This document shows positions 53,605-63,086 of a stretch of DNA of 64,000 nt, piece by piece. The notes below the pieces were generated by a model. The model saw nothing but the letters and a program-made list of their open reading frames with translations, searched no databases and was not told where the DNA came from. Numbering within the stretch: the stretch's first letter is position 1; every line of letters starts with the position of its first letter. Position numbers and translations under genes: made by a program. Origin of the DNA: Massilia forsythiae (lineage in GTDB: Bacteria > Pseudomonadota > Gammaproteobacteria > Burkholderiales > Burkholderiaceae_D); NCBI RefSeq assembly GCF_012849555.1, contig NZ_CP051685.1, positions 434,001-498,000 on the forward strand, written 5' to 3'.

Positions 53605-53628
53605 CGCTGTATACTAGCCTATATATCG
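53605..53628 (-). promoter_or_regulatory. Second ModE-like operator, imperfect
   Basis: CGCTGTATA-CTAGCC-TATATATCG: same 9-6-9 layout as the box at 52497, arms matching at 7 of 9 positions. It is upstream of the SUOX-like/Mop gene pair. Confidence 0.6.
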
Positions 53629-53740
53629 AAAAAGCCAGCGGTTGCCATAGCGAGATTTTCCGGTTCACCTTCCTCGATGTGGGTATGCAGGCCCCAGCGT
53701 TCCCGCCCAGTCCTCCTTTGTCGGCAACATGCCACCCGCT

Positions 53741-53780
53741 TTGTAAAACACTGCAAACGGTTGTAAAGCGCTGCAAACTT
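53741..53780 (+). repeat. Two 20-base direct repeats before the CPCC gene
   Basis: TTGTAAAACACTGCAAACGG (53741-53760) followed immediately by TTGTAAAGCGCTGCAAACTT (53761-53780); 16 of the first 18 positions agree. Exact 20-base periodicity, about two helical turns, suggests tandem regulator binding sites 54-93 bases upstream of the ATG at 53834. Confidence 0.65.
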
Positions 53781-53833
53781 CGGGTAGCGCCGCCCGCGCG
53801 ATGGCTAGAATGGCTCGCGATAGGAAAACGATC

Positions 53834-54121
53834 ATGCACACCAAACTCCGGCAATGCGAATGTTGCGACTACTTCACGCTTGAAGGGCACGACAACGAAC
53901 TCTGCTCCGTCTGCTTCTGGACGCAGAGCACCATCAGGTTCGCGGAATTCGACGAGCCATCCAGGCTCAACTTCGAGCTGACGCTGCGCGACGGGCGCTG
54001 CAACTTCCTGCGCTATGGCGCGTGCGCAAGCGAATTGGCGAGCACCATGCTGAATTTTGCCAATCGCCTGCGCTACCAGCAGATTGCGCGGCGCACGCCC
54101 ATGTCGCTGACGATTACCTGA
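53834..54121 (+). CDS. CPCC-type cysteine-rich small protein
   Basis: 95 residues. CECCDYFTLEGHDNELCSVCFW fits the CPCC domain (usually CPCC..TL..CxVCFWxxD), whose four to five cysteines probably bind zinc; here the first proline is replaced by Glu. The C-terminal half (SRLNFELTLRDGRCNFLRYGA) is not part of the motif and has no known match to me. AGGA 8 bases before this ATG favours it over an ATG 11 codons upstream. Its 3' end overlaps the convergent gene by 8 bases. Confidence 0.75.
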   Translation: MHTKLRQCECCDYFTLEGHDNELCSVCFWTQSTIRFAEFDEPSRLNFELTLRDGRCNFLRYGACASELASTMLNFANRLRYQQIARRTPMSLTIT

Positions 54122-54446
54122 GGGCCGCGCGCTCTGCGACGGCGCCCTGCCGCTCGTACTCCACCAGGGCAACCTCAGTCACATTGCCGTTCGGCCAGCG
54201 CTCGAATGTCAGCACCAGGCTACCATCCCTCGCCTTGAACACGGCGTCGCCGGCCGGGATCACTTCGATGCGTCCGATGCCGTCGACTTCCGCCATGAAC
54301 CGCCGCCCGACGGCCACCATCGTCAGCGTCCTGCCGTCCTTCAATTGGTATTGGCCGCGGAAGTCGTCGAACTGGTTGCTGCTCATGCTTGCTGCGGCAG
54401 CGGGAAGGCAGGCGGCGAAGAGGAGTGCAGCCATCCATCGTGTCAT
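54114..54446 (-). CDS. Small exported protein of unknown function
   Basis: 110 residues with a signal peptide MTRWMAALLFAACLPAAAA followed by SMSSNQFDDFRGQYQLKDGRTLTMV. The mature part looks like a small beta-barrel/lipocalin-like strand pattern (GRTLTMVAVGRRFMAEVDG, GSLVLTFERWPNGNVTEVALVE), a type often annotated hypothetical in Oxalobacteraceae. AGGAG lies 7 bases before the ATG. It is convergent with and slightly overlaps the CPCC gene. Confidence 0.7.
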   Translation of the reverse strand: MTRWMAALLFAACLPAAAASMSSNQFDDFRGQYQLKDGRTLTMVAVGRRFMAEVDGIGRIEVIPAGDAVFKARDGSLVLTFERWPNGNVTEVALVEYERQGAVAERAALR

Positions 54447-54701
54447 TTTTTTCTCCTGTAACGTCATCAACGCATTCGGATTGATGCGTTGTTTCGATGT
54501 CAATATAGAAAAAAACAGGATGTGGTTGCTGGTGAAATTGGATGAACGAGGTTTGCGGGCCGACGAGCGGCGGAATCGATGTGACGAACATGATTTGCAT
54601 GCGCTCTCCAGTGATGCCGAAAACGCTGTTGAGCAAAGTAGACCGCAGATTTCCCTGGAAATTCCCAGGGGCTGTATGCGCATCGGCTTCGCTTGTGCCG
54701 G

Positions 54702-54730
54702 AAAAGAAAAAGCCCCTGAAATCAGGGGCT
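54702..54730 (-). terminator. Intrinsic terminator of the tRNA-Ser gene
   Basis: On the minus strand AGCCCCTGA pairs with TCAGGGGCT across a 2-base loop and is followed by TTTTTCTTTT, beginning 9 bases after the tRNA. Confidence 0.9.
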
Positions 54731-54738
54731 CGTATTCT

Positions 54739-54829
54739 TGGCGGAGAGAGGGGGATTCGAACCCCCGATAGGCTATGAACCTATACACGCTTTCCAGGCG
54801 TGCGACTTAAACCACTCATCCATCTCTCC
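54739..54829 (-). tRNA. tRNA-Ser (anticodon GGA)
   Basis: 91 bases including an encoded CCA end. Acceptor GGAGAGA pairs with TCTCTCC; anticodon arm CACGC-CTGGAAA-GCGTG reads GGA (serine UCC codons); a long variable arm (class II) and T-loop TTCGAAT follow. The long variable arm is diagnostic for serine/leucine tRNAs. Confidence 0.97.
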
Positions 54830-54861
54830 TGATGGGTGTTCGCATGGTTGCGAAGCCGCCT

Positions 54862-54889
54862 ATTATAACAAGGATTCTCGGCTGTACAA
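54862..54889 (-). promoter_or_regulatory. Promoter of tRNA-Ser
   Basis: TTGTAC (54884-54889), 16 bases, TATAAT (54862-54867) on the minus strand, about 33 bases before the mature tRNA. Confidence 0.7.
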
Positions 54890-54974
54890 GGGTGACATGG
54901 AGGGCGGGTGTTTCGTGATGCACGCGCTGTTGGTATACCTGCAGCGTGAGCACTGCCTGATCCTCCCTGGTTGG

Positions 54975-55008
54975 CTCAGCATGGGTTCCCGCCTGCGCGG
55001 GAACGACG
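54975..55008. repeat. Single REP-like end (half element)
   Basis: CAGCATGGGTTCCCGCC..GCGGGAACGACG without an inverted partner, in the gap before the KTSC gene; uses the GTTCCCGC variant seen at 9267-9346. Confidence 0.8.
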
Positions 55009-55061
55009 GCGGGGTTGGCGGTAGCATTCACGCCGTGAGATGAACCAACGGAGACACCACC

Positions 55062-55352
55062 ATGGAAATGAAACGAATCAACGCCGGCAAGCTGCGGGCC
55101 ATCGGGTATGACGCGCGCGAGCGCGTGCTGCGGGTCGAGTTCGACGATGGCAGCGCGATCGATCACGCCGGGGTCGGCAGCGAGGTATGGCGGCGGTTTT
55201 CGACGTCGGGGGCGGCGTGGAGTTTTTACCGGGACAATATCGAGGAAGAGTTCGCGGGCAAGCGCGGGCGGGCCGGGGTCAGTCCCGGGAAGCGGCCGGC
55301 GGGGTTGGATGCGCTGTTTGGCGGCCCCGGGCAGGATGCAGACAAGCGTTGA
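55062..55352 (+). CDS. KTSC-domain protein
   Basis: 96 residues. INAGKLRAIGYDARERVLRVEFDDGSAIDHAGVGSEVWRRF..SFYRDNIEEEF follows the KTSC domain pattern (Lys/Ser start, IGYD, L.VEF..G....Y..VP..V, FF...I). The family often accompanies or is fused to lysyl-tRNA-synthetase-like or nuclease domains; the stand-alone version has no assigned function. GGAGAC lies 8 bases before the ATG. It ends close to the hairpin shared with the convergent acs gene. Confidence 0.8.
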   Translation: MEMKRINAGKLRAIGYDARERVLRVEFDDGSAIDHAGVGSEVWRRFSTSGAAWSFYRDNIEEEFAGKRGRAGVSPGKRPAGLDALFGGPGQDADKR

Positions 55353-55424
55353 AGCGGGTTGGACGCGTGGCGTGAGTCGGGCAGATGGCCGACGAACGAG
55401 CCGTCCACCCGGCGTCCACACCCA

Positions 55425-55446
55425 CCCGCGGCGCAGGCGCCGCGGG
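55425..55446. terminator. GC-rich hairpin between convergent KTSC and acs genes
   Basis: CCCGCGGCGC and GCGCCGCGGG form a 10-bp stem with a 2-base AG centre. No T-tract on either side, so it is only a possible bidirectional end. Confidence 0.45.
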
Positions 55447-55456
55447 CCGTTTCACA

Positions 55457-57445
<1,989 letters not shown>

Positions 57446-57677
57446 ACTGGTCTCCTTCGTAGTAGTTTTGCACAATACCTTAGGCGACCTCGCTTACTGA
57501 ACGCTTACAGCCAGCGTTTGCAGCAAGCCCGTGCGGCAGCCCGTGGCATCCCTGTGCGATTCTACCAACTCGTCGCCCCGCGACGGCAACGCAGGGGAAG
57601 CCAGACGTGTGCCGCGGGTGTAAAATGCTCAGCTGTTTCGAGCGCCGCCGGCGCACGTGTACGGAGTTTCCTTCTCG

Positions 57678-58286
57678 ATGTTTGAACAGCAATCCCCATC
57701 CAAGCCCCGCAAGCGCAGCCCCCTCGCCAGCTTCATGTTCGCCAGCCGCTGGCTGCAGCTCCCGCTGTATCTCGGCCTGATCCTGGCGCAATGCGTCTAC
57801 GTGTTCCACTTCTGGGTCGAATTGAAGGACCTGGTGCTGGCCGCGATGGGCAACGAAGCCGCCCTGGAGCATATCTTCGCGGCCGTGGCCGTGCCCGGCG
57901 CCGAGGCGCCCAGCAAGCTGAACGAAACCACCATCATGCTGGTCGTGCTCGGCCTGATCGACGTGGTGATGATCTCGAACCTGCTGATCATGGTGATCGT
58001 CGGCGGCTACGAAACCTTCGTCTCGCGCATGTACCTGGAAGACCATCCGGACCAGCCGGAATGGCTGTCGCACGTGAACGCCTCGGTATTGAAGACCAAG
58101 CTGGCGATGGCGATCATCGGCATCTCCTCGATCCACCTGCTGAAGACCTTCATCAACGCCCAGGCCTACGAGCCGAAGGTGCTGATTTCGCAGACCGTGA
58201 TCCACGTCGCGTTCCTGGTGTCGGCGATGGCGATCGCGTACACCGACCGCATCATGACCGATACCCAGAACGTTTCGAAGCACTAA
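57678..58286 (+). CDS. UPF0114 family membrane protein (YqhA-like)
   Basis: 202 residues with about four transmembrane helices: LPLYLGLILAQCVYVFHFW, TTIMLVVLGLIDVVMISNLLIMVIVGGY, AIIGISSIHLLKTFI and VIHVAFLVSAMAIAYTD. GGYETFVSRMY and ASVLKTKLAMAIIGISSIHLLKTF are the family hallmarks. Function unknown. A GTG 7 codons upstream (57657) is an alternative start. The fumarase gene follows after 56 bases on the same strand. Confidence 0.9.
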   Translation: MFEQQSPSKPRKRSPLASFMFASRWLQLPLYLGLILAQCVYVFHFWVELKDLVLAAMGNEAALEHIFAAVAVPGAEAPSKLNETTIMLVVLGLIDVVMISNLLIMVIVGGYETFVSRMYLEDHPDQPEWLSHVNASVLKTKLAMAIIGISSIHLLKTFINAQAYEPKVLISQTVIHVAFLVSAMAIAYTDRIMTDTQNVSKH

Positions 58287-58342
58287 CGAGCAGCACCTAC
58301 CAACAAGCCCTCATCGTTCCACGCCCCCATAGCGAGACACCC

Positions 58343-59875
58343 ATGACTGTCATCAAACAGGACGACCTGATCGAATCGGTCGCCGCCGCCCTCCAGTACA
58401 TCAGCTACTACCACCCCGCCGACTACATCCAGCACCTGGCGCGCGCCTACGAGGCCGAGCAGAGCCCGGCGGCCAAGGATGCGATCGCCCAGATCCTGAC
58501 CAACTCGCGCATGTGCGCCGAGGGCAAGCGGCCGATCTGCCAGGACACCGGCATCGTCAACGTGTTCCTCAAGATCGGCATGGGCGTGCGCTTCGAAGGC
58601 TTTACGGGTTCGGTCACCGACGCCGTCAACGAAGGCGTGCGCCGCGCCTACAACTTCCCGGACAACAAGCTGCGCGCCTCGATCGTGGCCGATCCGCACT
58701 TCGAGCGCAAGAACACCAAGGACAACACCCCGGCCGTGGTGCACATGGAGCTGGTCGAGGGCGACACCGTCGACGTGAAGGTTGCGGCCAAGGGCGGCGG
58801 CTCGGAGAACAAGACCAAGTTCGTGATGCTCAATCCGTCCGACTCGCTGGTCGACTGGGTGCTCAAGACCGTGCCGCTGATGGGCGCCGGCTGGTGCCCG
58901 CCGGGCATGCTCGGCATCGGCATCGGCGGCTCGGCCGAAAAGGCGATGCTGATGGCGAAGGAATCGCTGATGGAAGACATCGACATGTACGAACTCAAGC
59001 AGCGCGGCCCGCAAAACAAGCTGGAAGAGCTGCGCATCGAGCTGTGCGACAAGATCAACGCACTCGGCATCGGCGCCCAGGGCCTGGGCGGCCTGACCAC
59101 CGTGCTCGACGTGAAGATCAACATGTACCCGACCCATGCGGCGTCGAAGCCGGTGGCGATGATCCCGAACTGCGCCGCCACCCGCCACGCCCACTTCGTG
59201 CTGGACGGCTCCGGTCCGTCGTACATCGAACCGCCGGCGCTCTCCACCTGGCCGGACGTGCAGTGGATGCCGGACACGCAGAAGTCCAAGCGCGTCGACC
59301 TGAATACACTGACCCGCGAAGAAGTCGCGTCCTGGCAGCCGGGCCAGACCCTGCTCCTGAACGGCAAGATGCTGACCGGCCGCGACGCCGCCCACAAGCG
59401 CATCCAGGACATGCTGGCCAAGGGCGAGCCGCTGCCGGTGGACTTCACCAACCGCGTGATCTACTACGTCGGCCCGGTCGATCCGGTCGGCGACGAAGTG
59501 GTCGGCCCGGCCGGCCCGACGACCGCCACGCGCATGGACAAGTTCACCGACATGATGCTGGAGCAGACCGGCCTGATCGCCATGATCGGCAAAGCCGAAC
59601 GCGGCCCGGCGGCGATCGAGTCGATCAAACACCACAAGTCGGCCTACCTGATGGCGGTGGGCGGCTCGGCCTATCTCGTCTCCAAGGCGATCAAGTCGGC
59701 CAAGGTGCTCGGCTTCGAAGACCTGGGCATGGAAGCGATCTACGAGTTCGAGGTGCAGGACATGCCGGTGACCGTGGCGGTGGACTCGACCGGCACCTCG
59801 GTGCACCAGACCGGGCCGAAGGAATGGTCGGCCAAGATCGAATCGCTGAAGGGGATTCCGGTCGCGGTGGTGTAA
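58343..59875 (+). CDS. fumA: Class I (iron-sulfur) fumarate hydratase
   Basis: 510 residues, single-chain class I fumarase. The N-terminal alpha part carries CQDTGIVNVFLKIG and MIPNCAATRHAHF, and GWCPPGMLGIGIGG supplies the third cysteine for the [4Fe-4S] cluster. The C-terminal beta part includes VIYYVGPVDPVGDEVVGPAGPTTATRMD. It converts fumarate to malate in the TCA cycle and is oxygen-sensitive. Starting codon MTVIKQDD is preceded by GCGAGACACCC, only a fair ribosome-binding site. Confidence 0.95.
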   Translation: MTVIKQDDLIESVAAALQYISYYHPADYIQHLARAYEAEQSPAAKDAIAQILTNSRMCAEGKRPICQDTGIVNVFLKIGMGVRFEGFTGSVTDAVNEGVRRAYNFPDNKLRASIVADPHFERKNTKDNTPAVVHMELVEGDTVDVKVAAKGGGSENKTKFVMLNPSDSLVDWVLKTVPLMGAGWCPPGMLGIGIGGSAEKAMLMAKESLMEDIDMYELKQRGPQNKLEELRIELCDKINALGIGAQGLGGLTTVLDVKINMYPTHAASKPVAMIPNCAATRHAHFVLDGSGPSYIEPPALSTWPDVQWMPDTQKSKRVDLNTLTREEVASWQPGQTLLLNGKMLTGRDAAHKRIQDMLAKGEPLPVDFTNRVIYYVGPVDPVGDEVVGPAGPTTATRMDKFTDMMLEQTGLIAMIGKAERGPAAIESIKHHKSAYLMAVGGSAYLVSKAIKSAKVLGFEDLGMEAIYEFEVQDMPVTVAVDSTGTSVHQTGPKEWSAKIESLKGIPVAVV

Positions 59876-60187
59876 ATCGTTTGATGGGTGGCCGGTTTGC
59901 AGGGCGTGAATGAATGATGCCGTTGTATTGCCCGCGAGCCGCCGCTCCGTCGTCCCCGCGCAGGCGGGGAACCATGCTGCGTATCCAAAGTCATGTACCC
60001 AACGGTGCCGCCGCACTTTCGAAATGACGAATTCTGATGCTCGGTATGGGTCCCCGCCTTCGCGGGGACGACGTTTTTTTGCTGGGTCAAACGACCAAGC
60101 ACGTAGTATCAGGCAGGTACCTATCCGGATAAGCCGCCGGCGCTTTATCAGCCACACCAACCTTCCTCGCCGCGTTAGTATGCTCCC
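59876..60187. other. Intergenic region between fumA and murI
   Basis: 312 bases without a gene; mostly repeat copy 9 (59948-60073). The rest presumably holds the murI promoter, but I see no convincing -35/-10 pair. Confidence 0.6.
59948..60073. repeat. Composite inverted REP-like element, copy 9
   Basis: 126 bases with both canonical ends; inner GAATTCTGATGCTCGGTAT matches, inverted, the inner part of the copy at 4435-4559. Confidence 0.85.
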
Positions 60188-61051
60188 ATGACCACCTCCC
60201 CCTCCCTCTTCGACGCCCCTATCGGCATCTTCGATTCCGGCGTCGGCGGTCTCTCGGTCCTGCGCCACATCCGCGCGCAGCTGCCGCACGAACACCTGGT
60301 CTATGTCGCCGATTCCGGCTTCGCCCCCTACGGTGACAAGTCCGAACCGGTGGTCGCCGAGCGTTCGCTGGCCGTGGCGCGCTTCCTGGTCGAACGGGGC
60401 GCCAAGGCGCTGGTCGTCGCCTGCAACACCGCCACCATCGCCGCCGTGCGCCTGCTGCGCGAACGCTTGCCCGACCTGCCGATCGTCGGCGTCGAACCCG
60501 GCCTGAAACCGGCGGCGCAGGCCACGCGCAGCGGCACCGTGGGCGTGCTGGCCACCGAGCGCACGCTGGCCGGCGCCAAGTTCCTGCAGCTGCGCGACCA
60601 GGTGGCGCAGGCGACCGGCGTGCGCTTCCTGCTGCAGCCGTGCCGCGGCCTGGTCGACCAGATCGAACTGGGCACCCTGGAATCCGACGCCACCCACGCC
60701 ATGCTGCGCGGTTTTATCCTGCCGTTGCTGGAGCAAGGCGCGGACACATTGGTGCTGGGCTGCACCCACTACCCGCTGGTGCGGGCGTCGATCGAAGCCG
60801 TGATCGTCCGGGCCGGCGCCGGCGACGTCGCCCTGGTCGACACCGGCGACGCCGTGGCGCGCCAGCTGGTGCGCCTGCTGGAAGCGGGCGGCCTGCTGCG
60901 CCCTGCCGGTGCGGCGCCGGCGCGCCTGGAAGGCTGGACCAGCGCCAGCGCCACCGCGCTGTCGGCCGCCTTCACTACCCTGATCGGCATCGACTCGCCG
61001 GTGCGCGAGACGACGTTCGCGGCGCCCGAGCCCTGCCGCACCGTTGGTTGA
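60188..61051 (+). CDS. murI: Glutamate racemase
   Basis: 287 residues. Catalytic cysteines Cys79 (VVACNTATI) and Cys192 (LGCTHYPLV), with IFDSGVGGLSVL (Asp16) and YVADSGFAPYGDKS typical of MurI. It supplies D-glutamate for peptidoglycan. It is followed by a tRNA-His gene with its own promoter. Confidence 0.96.
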   Translation: MTTSPSLFDAPIGIFDSGVGGLSVLRHIRAQLPHEHLVYVADSGFAPYGDKSEPVVAERSLAVARFLVERGAKALVVACNTATIAAVRLLRERLPDLPIVGVEPGLKPAAQATRSGTVGVLATERTLAGAKFLQLRDQVAQATGVRFLLQPCRGLVDQIELGTLESDATHAMLRGFILPLLEQGADTLVLGCTHYPLVRASIEAVIVRAGAGDVALVDTGDAVARQLVRLLEAGGLLRPAGAAPARLEGWTSASATALSAAFTTLIGIDSPVRETTFAAPEPCRTVG

Positions 61052-61059
61052 ATTTAAAT

Positions 61060-61088
61060 TTGCCAGATGCCGAAGTAGCCTCTATAAT
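61060..61088 (+). promoter_or_regulatory. Sigma-70 promoter of tRNA-His
   Basis: TTGCCA (61060-61065), 17 bases, TATAAT (61083-61088), about 45 bases before the mature tRNA. Confidence 0.85.
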
Positions 61089-61132
61089 CTTGTTCTGTCT
61101 CGGCAACAACGAGATAGAAAAGCAAGACAGTG

Positions 61133-61208
61133 GTGGCTGTAGCTCAGTTGGTAGAGTCCAGGATTGTGATTCCTGTTGTCGTGGGTTCGAGTCCCATCAG
61201 CCACCCCA
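61133..61208 (+). tRNA. tRNA-His (anticodon GTG)
   Basis: GTGGCTG pairs with CAGCCAC; anticodon loop TTGTGAT gives GTG; T-loop TTCGAGT; CCA is encoded. The base before (61132) is G opposite the discriminator C, providing the G-1 characteristic of tRNA-His. Confidence 0.97.
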
Positions 61209-61227
61209 AGAATTTATTAGCAGAGTA

Positions 61228-61265
61228 ACGGGTTACAAGCGATTTCGCTGTAACCCGTTTTTTGT
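61228..61265 (+). terminator. Intrinsic terminator after tRNA-His
   Basis: ACGGGTTAC pairs with GTAACCCGT, with an inner AGCG/CGCT stem, followed by TTTTTTG. Confidence 0.92.
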
Positions 61266-61396
61266 TTTTGCGAAATCGGTTTGGAATAGATACAAGGCGA
61301 TCCATCGTCCAATACCAGTCATATTGTAACGAACAGGGGCGAATCGGTAATCGGCGTATGCTTCACTGCCCTCAACCAGATGTCCGGAATCGATCG

Positions 61397-61615
61397 ATGA
61401 GCAACTACACCATGAGGCCGATCGATGACGTCAAAGCGATCGAGGCAGCCTGCAGAGAATGGCATTTTGCCGCTAAAACCTTTTACAAGCATCTGCGTGA
61501 GATCGAGCAAGGACATCTCTTCCCTGGTGAAGAATTCGAGCGCCTGCGAAGTGATCTCGACGTGAAACGAAAGCGCTACCTGATCATGTACAACGCTCCC
61601 CCCAAAGCTGCTTGA
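61397..61615 (+). CDS. Small hypothetical protein, 72 residues
   Basis: MSNYTMRPIDDVKAIEAACREW followed by a mostly helical, charged sequence ending RKRYLIMYNAPPKAA. No domain recognised. The region has less GC than average and the gene lacks an obvious ribosome-binding site (CGATCG before ATG), so it may be non-coding; the amino-acid composition looks protein-like. Confidence 0.4.
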   Translation: MSNYTMRPIDDVKAIEAACREWHFAAKTFYKHLREIEQGHLFPGEEFERLRSDLDVKRKRYLIMYNAPPKAA

Positions 61616-62083
61616 GGACGTGCTGCCGCTGGATTTTCCAGCCCCGATACCATTTGGCATCCTGCAAGTAACACGCGAGATTCGTATAAAGTGCCGCCAT
61701 CGAAAATTGGAGAAACGGGGACGGAGTGCGTGAATGAAATCGTACTCTGTGACCTAGTGTATTGCTTCGAACAATCCGAACGCGTGGCAAAAGCCAGAAC
61801 ATGGATCAGTACCAATGCCGATGACACATCCGGATGTGGTGACGCATTTCCCGATTTCTGGCCCGGTAGCACGAATCCGCTGGGCTCCGATAGCGTCTGC
61901 CATGGCTGAGTAAGCGAACAAAATAAATGTGATTTTTGGCAAACAGAACCAAATATGGAGCAATGGGCGAAGTGCGACGCAGTACCAGTACTGCTAGCAT
62001 GCGCCAACCCAACAACCAGCCTGTTGTAGCGAAAACAACAAAGCCCAGTCGTGAGACTGGGCTTTGTTCATCACCGCTCCCGA
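61616..62083. other. Gene-poor stretch of lower GC
   Basis: 468 bases with no frame I can support. It includes an imperfect inverted pair at about 61712-61756 (GGGGACGGAGTGCG against a degraded CGTACTCTGTGACC), which looks like a decayed dispersed hairpin, and ends in the terminator at 62037-62068. Confidence 0.5.
62037..62068. terminator. Bidirectional intrinsic terminator
   Basis: Perfect stem AACAAAGCCCAGTC / GACTGGGCTTTGTT around GTGA, with A-rich sequence on the left and T-rich on the right; it would end the minus-strand gene at 62084. Confidence 0.85.
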
Positions 62084-62458
62084 TCAGGAACGGTTCGGAT
62101 TGTTCGGGCGGCTGTCGACGCGGTTCGGGACGCCGTCGCCGTCACGGTCGCCACGACGCCAGCCGCCGCGGTCCATTTCCCAGCCGCTCGGTCCCTGGCG
62201 CCATTCCGGGCGGCGATAGGCGTAACCGGCGCGCGAACGCTCCCAATGGCCCTTGACCCACACGTAGCGGTGGCCGACATAGTTCCAGTAGCCCGGCGCC
62301 CACTCGTAGCCACGGCGTGCGGCAGGAATCGTTTCATGGCGCGGCGCCGGCGGCGCTTCGCGGATCACCACGACGCGGTCAGCGGCAAACGACTGGACCG
62401 GCACGAAGGCGGCGGAACTGATCACGGCGGCTGCAGCAGCAAAGAGGATGCGTTTCAT
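62084..62458 (-). CDS. Exported YXWXXGH-repeat small protein
   Basis: 124 residues. Signal peptide [22 protein letters not shown], then tandem aromatic motifs [26 protein letters not shown] typical of the YXWXXGH/WXXGXW repeat family, and a C-terminal [20 protein letters not shown] resembling a calcium-binding thrombospondin type 3 loop. Likely periplasmic or cell-surface; function unknown. AGGAG lies 7 bases before the ATG. Confidence 0.85.
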   Translation of the reverse strand: MKRILFAAAAAVISSAAFVPVQSFAADRVVVIREAPPAPRHETIPAARRGYEWAPGYWNYVGHRYVWVKGHWERSRAGYAYRRPEWRQGPSGWEMDRGGWRRGDRDGDGVPNRVDSRPNNPNRS

Positions 62459-62629
62459 GGTGCTTCTCCTGTTCGTTTTTGATGATTCCACTATAGCCAG
62501 CGAAAAGCGCGCACAGGAGAAAAGATGCAAGTTCTTACAATCGAAACACAGAGCCAAAGAAATGTAACAGCGGCTTGAAAGCCAGCCTGGCCGGAACGGA
62601 ACCTGTGCGGAAGGCGGTTCATCCAAACG

Positions 62630-62652
62630 AAAAACCGGCCACGCGGGCCGGT
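62630..62652 (-). terminator. Intrinsic terminator of the TonB-like gene
   Basis: On the minus strand ACCGGCC pairs with GGCCGGT, followed by TTTTTCG; 24 bases after the stop of the gene at 62676. Confidence 0.8.
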
Positions 62653-62675
62653 CTTGGAAAGGAACGAGGACGGTA

Positions 62676-63011
62676 TCAGTCCAGCTTCCAGGCGTAGTCG
62701 ACCTTGGTCCAGGTCTGGGCCGGTGCGCCGTCCTTGGTGCCCGGCTTGAACTTGCAGGCTGCCAGGCCTTTCAGGGCCGCCTTGTCCAGGCCCTTGAAAC
62801 CGCTCGACTTTTCCAGCTTGGAATCGGATACGCTGCCGTCGGCATTCACCTGGAACGACATCGAGGTCACGCCCTGCTCTTCGTTCATCAGCGACGCTTT
62901 CGGGTATTCGACCTTGCACTTCGACGGTTCGAAGCTGGCCGGCACTTCGGCGGCAAAGGCGGACACGGAAACCAAGGCAAACAGGCCGGCAGCAAATTTT
63001 TTGTTCAGCAT
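62676..63011 (-). CDS. Exported TonB C-terminal-domain protein
   Basis: 111 residues: a signal peptide [20 protein letters not shown] and then only the TonB C-terminal fold ([49 protein letters not shown]). The membrane anchor and proline-rich spacer of true TonB are missing, so it cannot transmit energy itself; it is a free periplasmic TonB_C domain with two cysteines in the mature part. AAGGGG precedes the ATG by 9 bases. Confidence 0.85.
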   Translation of the reverse strand: MLNKKFAAGLFALVSVSAFAAEVPASFEPSKCKVEYPKASLMNEEQGVTSMSFQVNADGSVSDSKLEKSSGFKGLDKAALKGLAACKFKPGTKDGAPAQTWTKVDYAWKLD

Positions 63012-63044
63012 TTTATTATTCCCCTTAAAACAAGTTTTCGATAT

Positions 63045-63064
63045 GCCGGCGCCCGGGCGCCGGC
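63045..63064 (-). terminator. Perfect 20-base GC palindrome after the MCP gene
   Basis: GCCGGCGCCC and its mirror complement GGGCGCCGGC, starting 22 bases after the MCP stop. No T-tract; possible transcript end. Confidence 0.4.
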
Positions 63065-63086
63065 CAGTTTGGCGAGCCGTCCCGGC

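Noticed and set aside
57480..58283. His/Gln-rich 267-codon frame opposite the UPF0114 gene
   Set aside because: Antisense shadow of a clear membrane-protein gene; composition is not protein-like.
61691..61909. Small plus-strand frame of 72 codons
   Set aside because: No ribosome-binding site, odd composition, and part of it covers the decayed hairpin repeat.
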